Assembly (NCBI GenBank): GCA_946615785.1
Contig: CAMOIA010000099.1
Span: 1-6,144, forward strand
DNA from: an uncultured Clostridia bacterium
GTDB lineage: Bacteria; Bacillota; Clostridia; Christensenellales; Aristaeellaceae
Length of the DNA: 6,144 nt
Reading direction: 5' to 3'
The translations under genes and the position numbers were made by a program. The notes under the pieces are model-generated. The model was not told the DNA's origin and made no database searches. It saw nothing but the letters and a program-made list of their open reading frames with translations. Below, piece by piece: positions 1 to 5,671 of the stretch; the first letter of the stretch is position 1, and each line of letters begins with the position of its first letter.

Positions 1-1
1 A

Positions 2-3000
2 ACGGTGGAAAGCGATCAGGTGGTGTTCTATTACAGCACCATTCCCGCGCCGACGGTGACGGTTTCCTATGTATTTGAAGACGGAACGAAAGCGGCGGAA
101 GACGACACGATCACCTGCCCGCTCAACCAGGTCACGGAAATCAGCGCCCGCAGTCTGATCGGCTGCCGGGTGGTCGGCGACCATGTCATGAATGTTACCG
201 TCGACGAAAACGGCGTGGCTGACCGGACGGAAATCACGTTCGTGTACACTTCCATCCCGGACCCCGAGGTGCTGGTGCGCTATGTGGACGCGGAGGATGA
301 GACCCCGCTTGCGGACAGCGAGATCATTCCCTGCCCGATCGGGGAAAGAACGCCTGTTTACGCCAGAAACATCAACGGCTACCAGCTGAACGGACAGAGC
401 GTGAAATATGTCAACGTGGACGGCAGCGGCGTCCCCGACAGCGCGGAGATCGTATTCCAGTATACCCGCCTCGCGGCGCAGCCGGTGCTGGTGCCCATTA
501 TCTACCGGGATATGAGCCATGACAACGCGGAGCTTTATTCCACGACCGAGGTGGTCGCGCCCGGCGAATCGGCGCGTATCGAAGTGGAACTTGACAAGGT
601 GGACGCGCAGTATGAGCTGATGGACGATGCGGCGAAAACCGTTTCTGTGGGTGTTTCCGGCGTCGCCATCCCCGCCGAAGTGGTCTTCTATTTCCGCGAG
701 AAAGCGCAGCTCGTCGTCAGCGTGCCCGTGTACTATGTGGACGAGGCCGGATTGACGGTGGCGTCCACGGGAATTGCGGACTGCTTTGAGGGCAGCAACG
801 CTATCGCCGCCGATCCTGTGGATCTGGAAACGAACTGCGAGCTTGTCGGCCCGTCCACCCAGTACCTGATTGTCTATCCAGACGGCAGCACCGATCAGGA
901 AGCGATCACCTTCGTCTACAGACGGCTTGAAACGCCTTCCCCGGCGCCCTCTCCGACTCCGTACGTTCCCTATGCCATTGAAGAAGAAAACCAGTATATG
1001 TATCCCACCTATGAGAACGCCTATTACCGTTCCAGCCCGGATACGGCGAGCATGGACAACGTGATCCGTTCCGTAGCCATGGACGAGCCTGTCCATGTGA
1101 CGGGTTCGCTCATCAACGACCGTGGCGAAAACTGGTACCGCGTCCAGATCGGCTCGAGCACCGGATACATGAACGCGAACGTGCTTCGTGAGATGACGCA
1201 GGCGGAAATCAACACGCTCTTTGGCTATACGCCCCCCCCGGCGCCCACGCCCATACCCGACGGCGCGGCGATTGACAGATGGGGAACGGTCAATTCCAAG
1301 AACGTCCGTTTCCGCAAGACCGCGCAAAAGAACGGCTCCGTCATCGACACTCTCTCCGCGGGAAACAAGGTGTGGATTTATGAATCCGCCACGAGCGACG
1401 ATACCCAGTGGTATTCCATCCGCTATAAAGGCCAGGACGGCTATATGATGGCCAAATTCGTGGACATGATGACGGAGACGGAAAGCGCCGCCATGCAGGA
1501 GGCCCTGCCGACGCCCATGATCACGCGGACCCCGCCCGCGACGCAGATGCCGACCTCTGTCGTGACGCCGTCCCCGACGCCGACGGCGACCCCGCAGGTC
1601 ACGGAAACGCCCCTTCCCACAGCCATGCCTGAGGCGACGGAGTATCAGGGGTATGCGCTGACGGTAGGAAAAGCCTATCTGTACAACAGTATGGCAGGCT
1701 ATTCGGACGACTCCGTTTTGTCACAGGAAGAAGCGAACACGCTGGTGCTGATCAACTCGATGACTTCCATCGACGGCGTTCGCTGGGACAGTGTGGAAAT
1801 TTATGCGACCCAGAAAAGCGGGTTCATGCTCGATGACGATCTCAGGTACATCAGCAACGAAGAAGCGCGTAGACACTTAAATCAGCAGCCGACGGCATTG
1901 GTGAGTTCCCCTGTGCCGACGGACGAACCTGCCCAGCGCAAGGGCTATGCCATGACCGTGGGCGCAAACGTTGTGATCAGAGCCTTTGCGGACACGAACG
2001 CGCAGATCTATCAGGCGCTTGGCGAGGATACCGTTGTGATCGTTTACGGTCAGGAATATGCCGGCGGACAGACCTGGGATCTTGTGAGCTACGGGTCTTC
2101 CTGGGGCTATATCCGGGACGACCAGGTGCGCATGCTGAATGATCTTGAGGTGGTGGGCTACCTTGAGAGCCTGAGGACGCCGACCCCGCTGCCGCAGGCG
2201 ACGCCCACCGCGGCGCCGGTTACCGGAAGCAGCCTTTCAAGCTACGGCTACGTGACGGTGGACCGGGTGAATCTGCGCAGCGAAGCAAGCAAATCCTCCC
2301 GCTCCATCCGCATGCTCAACCAGTACGCCTTTGCCCTGGTGCTCGGCACCGTCACAAACGAGGAGGGCGAGACCTGGTATCATGTCATGCAGTCGGGAAC
2401 CGAAGGCTTCATCCAGAGCAAATATTTCATGATGCTGACCCTCGATCAGCTTTCGGCCTTCCTTACCAGCGATGATTACATCAATTCTGTCAGCAACGAC
2501 GGCACGATCAACAATTCTTCCGTGAGCAGCCTGCAGCCGTATGAGGATTATAACCGGACGGTCTGGCAGAATCCCGCTTTGAACGCTTCCTACGCGCCGT
2601 TTGTCGTCGGCACGCCGACGCCTGGACCTTCCTTTGCTGCGGCAACGGCTTCCCCGACCCCGTTTGTAAGCAGCTCGCCCATGGCGAGCGAAACCGCGCA
2701 GCCCCTCCCGACCGACGGCGCCGGCGGGATCATGGTGTCGGCAAGGCCGAGCCAGGAGCCCGTGTCCGCGACGGCGGAACCAGCCGTTGAGGAGAGAAGC
2801 GGCAGCGAAAACGTCCTGCCCTTCGTGGTGCTTGGCGCCGCGCTGGCCCTTGGCGGAGGCGGCGCATACGCCTATTCCATCCACCGCAAGAACGAGCGCA
2901 GAAGAAGGGCCCTCAGGGAGCAGCAGGCGCGCAGGGCACAGGCCCAGCGAAGCTCCAGCCAGGCAAGGCCAAACGCCCAAACCCAGGCGCGGGATACCGC

Positions 3001-3391
3001 GGCGAATCAGATGGGCAACACCGTGGTCGCTCCCAGAGGACGGGACGCTTCATCGCCGTCCCCGGTCGTGCGGAACGCTTCCGACACGCAGATGAACGGC
3101 GGAACGGGCGTTTACGACGCCGCGCGCGTGAAAGCGGCGGAAGAAACCCAGCTGAACGACTGGACGCGCAAAGCGGAAGTCAAAGCCCCAAGGCCTGAGG
3201 ATACGACCATTGCGTCGGCGGACGCGTACCGTAAAAACGCTCTTTTGAAGGACGAAAGTGAAACGACCGTCGCGGGCTGGAAGCAGACGGGGGCGGATGC
3301 GGCAAACAGCGCTTCTGCCGGCGAGAAAAACACCGGCACGCCTGAAAGACGGCGCAGGAGCGACCGGCACCAGAACGAACCCCGCGTGTGA
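2..3391 (+). CDS. Large MucBP-like/SH3b-repeat surface protein with C-terminal membrane anchor (5' partial)
   Basis: The gene is open at the left edge: the codon before the first possible start (GTG at 5) is in-frame Thr, and the first residues are the end of another repeat, so the true start is upstream. Residues are counted from the GTG (1128 visible). Residues 1-10 are the tail of one MucBP-like repeat. Four full copies follow at about 17-81, 88-153, 160-230 and 236-305, each ending in a strand such as ITFVY, IVFQY or VVFYF. Five SH3b domains lie at about 335-396, 425-488, 549-617, 648-713 and 747-813, separated by Pro/Thr/Ala linkers. Residues 937-959 form one membrane helix, followed by RKNERRRR, which predicts the repeats outside and a tail of about 170 residues in the cytoplasm. 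No LPXTG motif is seen. In known families MucBP repeats and SH3b domains bind surface glycans or peptidoglycan, so wall attachment or adhesion is inferred. Exact ligands are unknown. It is probably co-transcribed with the CHAP gene 57 bases downstream. Confidence 0.85.
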   Translation, partial: TVESDQVVFYYSTIPAPTVTVSYVFEDGTKAAEDDTITCPLNQVTEISARSLIGCRVVGDHVMNVTVDENGVADRTEITFVYTSIPDPEVLVRYVDAEDETPLADSEIIPCPIGERTPVYARNINGYQLNGQSVKYVNVDGSGVPDSAEIVFQYTRLAAQPVLVPIIYRDMSHDNAELYSTTEVVAPGESARIEVELDKVDAQYELMDDAAKTVSVGVSGVAIPAEVVFYFREKAQLVVSVPVYYVDEAGLTVASTGIADCFEGSNAIAADPVDLETNCELVGPSTQYLIVYPDGSTDQEAITFVYRRLETPSPAPSPTPYVPYAIEEENQYMYPTYENAYYRSSPDTASMDNVIRSVAMDEPVHVTGSLINDRGENWYRVQIGSSTGYMNANVLREMTQAEINTLFGYTPPPAPTPIPDGAAIDRWGTVNSKNVRFRKTAQKNGSVIDTLSAGNKVWIYESATSDDTQWYSIRYKGQDGYMMAKFVDMMTETESAAMQEALPTPMITRTPPATQMPTSVVTPSPTPTATPQVTETPLPTAMPEATEYQGYALTVGKAYLYNSMAGYSDDSVLSQEEANTLVLINSMTSIDGVRWDSVEIYATQKSGFMLDDDLRYISNEEARRHLNQQPTALVSSPVPTDEPAQRKGYAMTVGANVVIRAFADTNAQIYQALGEDTVVIVYGQEYAGGQTWDLVSYGSSWGYIRDDQVRMLNDLEVVGYLESLRTPTPLPQATPTAAPVTGSSLSSYGYVTVDRVNLRSEASKSSRSIRMLNQYAFALVLGTVTNEEGETWYHVMQSGTEGFIQSKYFMMLTLDQLSAFLTSDDYINSVSNDGTINNSSVSSLQPYEDYNRTVWQNPALNASYAPFVVGTPTPGPSFAAATASPTPFVSSSPMASETAQPLPTDGAGGIMVSARPSQEPVSATAEPAVEERSGSENVLPFVVLGAALALGGGGAYAYSIHRKNERRRRALREQQARRAQAQRSSSQARPNAQTQARDTAANQMGNTVVAPRGRDASSPSPVVRNASDTQMNGGTGVYDAARVKAAEETQLNDWTRKAEVKAPRPEDTTIASADAYRKNALLKDESETTVAGWKQTGADAANSASAGEKNTGTPERRRRSDRHQNEPRV
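53..922 (+). repeat. Four MucBP-like protein repeats (about 72-77 residues each)
   Basis: Within the large surface protein, residues 17-305 hold four copies of one pattern: a strand such as VTVSYVFEDG or VLVRYVDAED, a middle part with an acidic/Gly turn, a [VL]xGx segment, and a closing strand of the ITFVY type. The closing strands at residues 78-81, 150-153, 227-230 and 302-305 give periods of 72, 77 and 75 residues, and a fifth closing strand (VVFYY, residues 6-10) belongs to a copy cut by the window edge. The copies are well diverged, so this is an old protein repeat and not a recent DNA duplication. The V.Y.D..G opening and F.Y ending match the MucBP family pattern. Copy 3 (160-230) is the least typical. 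Confidence 0.7.
1007..2443 (+). repeat. Five SH3b domains with Pro/Thr linkers
   Basis: Residues 335-813 of the surface protein contain five SH3b-type domains. The clearest is the fifth (747-813), with VNLRSEAS, a hydrophobic core strand, GETWYHV and TEGFIQSKYF; the second (425-488) has VRFRKTA, QWYSIRY and DGYMMAKFV. The third and fourth have lost the NLR motif (KAYLYNS and VVIRAFA) but keep the W-x-x-V strand and the final GF/GY strand. Each domain is followed by a short helix-like segment (for example TQAEINTLFGY, NDLEVVGYLESL, TLDQLSAFL) and then a Pro-rich linker. SH3b domains commonly bind peptidoglycan; which ligand these bind is not shown by the sequence. Confidence 0.8.
2813..2881 (+). 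other. Single transmembrane segment with basic stop-transfer sequence
   Basis: Residues 937-959 of the surface protein are uniformly apolar (VLPFVVLGAALALGGGG and on to AYAYSI) and are followed directly by RKNERRRR. By the positive-inside rule this places the repeats outside and the remaining residues (about 960-1128) in the cytoplasm. A sortase signal would carry LPXTG upstream and end soon after the basic residues. Neither is the case here, so a membrane anchor is more likely than covalent wall attachment. Confidence 0.8.
3005..3304 (+). repeat. About 20-residue acidic-Thr repeats in the cytoplasmic tail
   Basis: The tail of the surface protein contains DTQMN (Thr 1028), ETQLNDW (Thr 1048), DTTIASA (Thr 1067/1068) and ETTVAGW (Thr 1087/1088), with a weaker NTVVAP (Thr 1006) before them. 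The spacing is 22, 20, 19 and 20 residues. Between the motifs the sequence is polar and Ala/Lys/Arg rich, with a related spacer seen twice (DAARVKAAEE and DAYRKNALLKDESE). The second and fourth copies share E-T-x-[LV]-x-x-W-[TK]. The pattern [DE]-T-[QT]-[hydrophobic] resembles phosphothreonine sites of Hanks-type kinases bound by FHA domains, for example the ETT motif of GarA-type proteins. The repeat is seen; phosphorylation is inferred. Confidence 0.6.
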
Positions 3392-3438
3392 CGCATTTTG
3401 CCCGCAGGAAAACCGTCCTTTGAACAATTCATCCCATC

Positions 3439-3444
3439 TGGAGG
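3439..3444 (+). promoter_or_regulatory. Ribosome binding site that fixes the CHAP gene start
   Basis: TGGAGG lies 4 bases before the ATG at 3449 (the extended GGAGGA match is 3440-3445). The residues after this ATG form a typical signal peptide. This decides against the in-frame TTG at 3398, which would add 17 residues ahead of the signal peptide. Confidence 0.8.
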
Positions 3445-3448
3445 AAAC

Positions 3449-4381
3449 ATGAAACACCGCTTGACAGCCTTTCTTTGTATGCTTGTCCTGCTGATCCCGT
3501 CCTTCCCTGCCGCCCTGGCGGCAGGGGAGGAGGCTTTGCCGGAGGCGGAAATCGTGCCGCCCATTGTGCGCGTGCCGGAGTATGTGGAGGAGATTCTGGA
3601 AATCGCCCGGGGCGAGCTTGGGTATACGGAGGATCAGTACAAAAACACAAAGTACGGAATCTGGGCCGGCGATCCGGATGCGGAATGGTGCGCCGAGTTT
3701 CTGTGCTGGTGCGTTTATGAGGCGGATAGGACAAAGGGAACGGACCTTCTGAAAAAGCGCTATCCCAAATACAGCGGCACCAATACCGGCAGGAACTGGT
3801 TTATCCAGGAGGGAAGGTACATCGCGCGCACCGGGAACGTGCCGGAGTGGGGCAGCCAGTGGATGCGCGGCAGCGAGGAAAAGATTGCCAAAAACAGCTA
3901 CGTTCCGCAGCCCGGCGACTGGGTGTTTTTCTCCGTTTACGCATCGGGCGACACGTCCCACGTGGCCATGGTGGAATACTGCACGCGCGACGAACAGGGC
4001 AATGTCACGGTGCACGTGATCGAGGGAAACAATCCGGACCGCGTGCAGAGAAACGCGTACGCGATCGATTACTGGGCGATTCAGGGCTACGGAACGGTGT
4101 CCGATTTTGCGGATTTTACCATGCGCAGCGGCTGCGAGGGACGAAAGGTGAACGAATTGCAGGAAAAGCTTTCCCTGCTCGGGTATCTTGAGGCCCAGTA
4201 CGTGACCGGCAAGTACGCCCTGATCACCGCAAAGGCCGTTTCGGCGTTCCAGAAGGATCACGGCCTGCCTGAAAGCGGCATCGCCACGCAGGCGACGCAG
4301 CTTTGCCTGAATGAGGAATACAGGCTTTTTTGCGAGGCCCGGGAAAATGCCGATCTGCTCTGGGCTGTGGATGAGGACTGA
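3449..4381 (+). CDS. Secreted CHAP-domain peptidoglycan hydrolase with peptidoglycan-binding domain
   Basis: The product is 310 residues. Residues 1-25 are a Sec signal peptide (MKHR, then an apolar core, ending AALAA), so the protein is exported. Residues of about 45-215 form a CHAP (NlpC/P60-like) domain: the catalytic Cys is Cys81 in EWCAEFLCWC, the His is His171 in DTSHVAMVEY, and the polar third position is probably Glu192 or Asn194 in VIEGNN. The GDWVFF strand (156-161) before the His is also typical. CHAP enzymes act as N-acetylmuramoyl-L-alanine amidases or peptidoglycan endopeptidases; which bond is cut cannot be told here. Residues 227-287 match a peptidoglycan-binding helical domain (VNELQEKLSLLGYL ... 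AVSAFQKDHGLPESGIAT). About 75 residues separate Cys and His, including an aromatic insert (NWFIQEGRYI). It follows the surface-protein gene by 57 bases with no terminator seen, suggesting one operon and a role in wall remodelling. Confidence 0.88.
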   Translation: MKHRLTAFLCMLVLLIPSFPAALAAGEEALPEAEIVPPIVRVPEYVEEILEIARGELGYTEDQYKNTKYGIWAGDPDAEWCAEFLCWCVYEADRTKGTDLLKKRYPKYSGTNTGRNWFIQEGRYIARTGNVPEWGSQWMRGSEEKIAKNSYVPQPGDWVFFSVYASGDTSHVAMVEYCTRDEQGNVTVHVIEGNNPDRVQRNAYAIDYWAIQGYGTVSDFADFTMRSGCEGRKVNELQEKLSLLGYLEAQYVTGKYALITAKAVSAFQKDHGLPESGIATQATQLCLNEEYRLFCEARENADLLWAVDED

Positions 4382-4417
4382 TTGGCGCCGAAGGCGGCTT
4401 TGAAAGCGGCAAAAGGC

Positions 4418-4446
4418 TTGATTTCTTTTCCGTTTGGCGCTATAGT
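4418..4446 (+). promoter_or_regulatory. Sigma-A-type promoter for the acetyltransferase gene
   Basis: TTGATT (4418-4423) and TATAGT (4441-4446) are separated by exactly 17 bases. They match the -35 consensus at 4 of 6 positions and the -10 at 5 of 6. Transcription would start near 4453, giving a leader of about 32 bases before the ATG at 4485. The promoter lies in the 103-base gap after the CHAP gene, where no convincing terminator is seen, so read-through from upstream may also contribute. Confidence 0.65.
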
Positions 4447-4473
4447 GGTTTTGCTGATCGATTTTGTTGCAAA

Positions 4474-4478
4474 GAGGG
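4474..4478 (+). promoter_or_regulatory. Ribosome binding site of the acetyltransferase gene
   Basis: GAGGG is 6 bases ahead of the ATG at 4485. This favours that start over the in-frame TTG at 4464, which has no binding site, and over the ATG at 4491, for which the spacing would be 12. Confidence 0.65.
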
Positions 4479-4484
4479 CAGACT

Positions 4485-5288
4485 ATGTTCATGAATCATC
4501 CGGTGACGGAGTATCAGGGAATCGCTCCGGAGAATGTGTTTTTCGTTTCCAGCGACCGGCACGTCCAGCTGGGATACGGCTGTGTGATCGATTTTTATCA
4601 GTACGAGCTGTATCCGGACCAGCCGCTGCATATTTATGCCCAGATGGACGCGCAGCCGTCCGCGAAACCGTTTCTGTTCGGCGCTTTGTTTGCCCGGGCC
4701 GGCGAAATCCGGGACCAGGCGGGCTCGCCCGCGCGGTTTTATACCCAGGTGGACCCGAAGGATAAGCAGACGCTGGATTTTTATGTCAAAATGGGCATGA
4801 AGAACGACGATTCGGAGGATCTGTACAGCTTCTACCTGCCGTACGGCCGCGCCGGCGCGCCGATGGGGTTCGAATACTGGCAATCCCCTCTGGCCACGCC
4901 GCAGGACGAAGCGGCGCTGCTTGATCGGATGAACCTGTACCGCATCCAGCCCATCAACCGGGACTATCTGACGCTCTGGCGCCAGCAGGAGCATTTTCTG
5001 GCGCTGGCCTATTACCGGCAGGGGGCGCCCGTGTGCGAGGCCGTCTTTACCGGCAGCGGTATGACGGCGACGCTCGTGTCCATTTACACCGTGCCGCAGT
5101 ACCGGGGACAGAAGCTGGCTTCCCAGCTGATCGACGCGGCCTGCGTGCACCTGCGCGACCAGGGCGTATCGCAGCTGTACGCGCATATTTTCAAGCGCAA
5201 TCAGCCGCAGAACGGACTGATGCGGCACCTGAAAGGGCAGTTCATCCAGCCGGTGAACTACCTTCCGGGCATCAACATGATGAAATAA
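4485..5288 (+). CDS. Tandem GNAT-family N-acetyltransferase, N-terminal half degenerate
   Basis: The product is 267 residues, cytoplasmic, with no signal peptide or membrane segment. The C-terminal half (about 145-262) has a GNAT fold: TLVSIYTVPQYRGQKLASQL contains the acetyl-CoA loop (Gln205, Tyr206, Arg207, Gly208, Gln209, Lys210, Leu211, Ala212, the [QR]-x-x-G-x-[GA] motif), followed by a helix and the LYAHIFKRNQPQNGLMRHLK segment typical of the last strand and helix. The N-terminal half (about 10-125) ends in PKDKQTLDFYVKMGM, resembling the 'FYxkmGF' end of a GNAT domain, but lacks the acetyl-CoA loop. A single GNAT domain is about 140-160 residues, so the length fits two fused domains, one active. 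The acyl acceptor (amine, antibiotic, peptide or cell-wall precursor) cannot be predicted. It has its own promoter and a hairpin 3 bases after the stop, so it looks monocistronic and may be unrelated in function to its envelope neighbours. Confidence 0.82.
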   Translation: MFMNHPVTEYQGIAPENVFFVSSDRHVQLGYGCVIDFYQYELYPDQPLHIYAQMDAQPSAKPFLFGALFARAGEIRDQAGSPARFYTQVDPKDKQTLDFYVKMGMKNDDSEDLYSFYLPYGRAGAPMGFEYWQSPLATPQDEAALLDRMNLYRIQPINRDYLTLWRQQEHFLALAYYRQGAPVCEAVFTGSGMTATLVSIYTVPQYRGQKLASQLIDAACVHLRDQGVSQLYAHIFKRNQPQNGLMRHLKGQFIQPVNYLPGINMMK

Positions 5289-5291
5289 AGC

Positions 5292-5318
5292 CGGGCAGGC
5301 GCATCTTCCGCCTGCCTG
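5292..5318 (+). terminator. Hairpin after the acetyltransferase gene, possible terminator
   Basis: GGCAGGCG (5294-5301) pairs perfectly with CGCCTGCC (5309-5316) around a 7-base loop. A G-T wobble and a C-G pair outside it extend the stem to 10 bp. It starts just after the stop codon of the acetyltransferase gene. The following bases (AATGCCCC) are not a U-tract, so it may terminate weakly, protect the 3' end, or work with the second stem-loop at 5336-5383. Confidence 0.5.
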
Positions 5319-5335
5319 AATGCCCCAGAAGCATG

Positions 5336-5383
5336 CAAACTTGAGCCTGACGGATCCCTTGCCGGGAAACGCCGGGCTCTTTG
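5336..5383 (+). other. Second stem-loop in the intergenic region, possible terminator
   Basis: GAGCCTG (5343-5349) pairs with CGGGCTC (5373-5379), including one T-G wobble. Inside it TCCC (5355-5358) pairs with GGGA (5364-5367), leaving a symmetric 5+5 internal loop. Outside it CAAA (5336-5339) can pair with TTTG (5380-5383) across a 3-base bulge. The short T run at 5380-5382 is the only U-tract-like element in this part. It may be a back-up terminator for the acetyltransferase transcript; chance pairing in GC-rich DNA is possible. Confidence 0.3.
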
Positions 5384-5548
5384 TGATATCCGGGGCTTTC
5401 GACCGTCCGGCAGCATGGACGGCGCGAATACGGAAGGGCTGCAGGTTCACAATTTCAGCGGCAAAAGGAAACGGGCCGATGGCTGGGATCGGAAACGGTT
5501 TTGGAAAAGAAAATATTGCAAAAGTGTTACTTTTTCTGGAAGAAATGA

Positions 5549-5577
5549 TTGCGTTTTGCTGTCTTTCGCTTTATAAT
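5549..5577 (+). promoter_or_regulatory. Sigma-A-type promoter for the SH3b-protein gene
   Basis: TTGCGT (5549-5554) and a perfect TATAAT (5572-5577) are 17 bases apart. The upstream 45 bases are A/T rich (with runs such as GAAAAGAAAATATTG), resembling an UP element. Transcription would start near 5584 and give an untranslated leader of about 88 bases. The -35 is weak (3 of 6), which could mean control by an activator. Confidence 0.7.
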
Positions 5578-5604
5578 ATTTTTGAGGATCTTATGGAATA
5601 CGCA

Positions 5605-5633
5605 GGGATTCATCCCCGGCATGAGATGCCTGG
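5605..5633 (+). other. Two small adjacent hairpins in the SH3b-gene leader
   Basis: In the predicted leader GGGA (5605-5608) pairs with TCCC (5613-5616) around TTCA. Next to it GGCAT (5618-5622) pairs with ATGCC (5626-5630) around GAG; its extension CC (5616-5617) with GG (5632-5633) would compete with the first hairpin for C5616. The pattern fits no riboswitch class recognisable here. The stems are short, and the ribosome binding site 24 bases downstream is not inside either. Confidence 0.3.
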
Positions 5634-5656
5634 TACAAAATGTTCAAAGGTTTTAT

Positions 5657-5665
5657 AAGGAGGGG
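5657..5665 (+). promoter_or_regulatory. Very strong ribosome binding site of the SH3b-protein gene
   Basis: AAGGAGGGG ends 6 bases before the ATG at 5672. It is close to perfect anti-16S complementarity and, with the signal peptide that follows, fixes the start. Confidence 0.85.
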
Positions 5666-5671
5666 AAAACG

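Larger units (their letters stand above)
5289..5671. other. 383-base intergenic region: hairpins, then promoter and leader
   Basis: No gene is supported here. The left part (to about 5500) is GC-rich and holds three inverted repeats: the two stem-loops after the acetyltransferase gene and CCGTCC (5403-5408) facing GGACGG (5417-5422). From about 5500 the base composition becomes clearly AT-rich, typical of a promoter region, and leads into the promoter and leader of the SH3b-protein gene. An open + frame at 5320-5658 has no ribosome binding site, no recognisable domain, and runs through the promoter, so it is left out. Confidence 0.6.

Noticed and set aside
2785..2881. Sortase (LPXTG) wall anchor in the surface protein
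   Set aside because: The only LP before the helix is LPFVV, inside the hydrophobic segment, and the chain continues about 170 residues past it, unlike sortase substrates.
2237..2980. Open frame on the - strand (247 codons)
   Set aside because: It is antisense to the fifth SH3b domain and membrane anchor; the product is Arg/Gly/Ala rich and shows no family features.
3398..3448. TTG at 3398 as the start of the CHAP gene
   Set aside because: It would put 17 residues ahead of a typical signal peptide and has no ribosome binding site; the ATG at 3449 has both.
4386..4396. CGCC-GAA-GGCG hairpin after the CHAP gene as a terminator
   Set aside because: The stem is only 4 bp with no adequate T run following, so it is not a credible intrinsic terminator.
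3050..4492. Long open frame on the - strand (480 codons)
   Set aside because: It lies antisense to the end of the surface protein and the whole CHAP gene, both with clear domains. Its translation shows no recognisable domain, and long antisense frames are expected in GC-rich DNA.
4440..5450. Open frame on the - strand (336 codons)
   Set aside because: It mirrors the acetyltransferase gene, which has a promoter, ribosome binding site and acetyl-CoA motif on the + strand. The antisense product is His/Arg/Val rich without domains.
5320..5658. Open + frame of 112 codons in the intergenic region
   Set aside because: It has no ribosome binding site, starts just past the terminator hairpin, runs through the AT-rich promoter and the leader, and has no recognisable domain.
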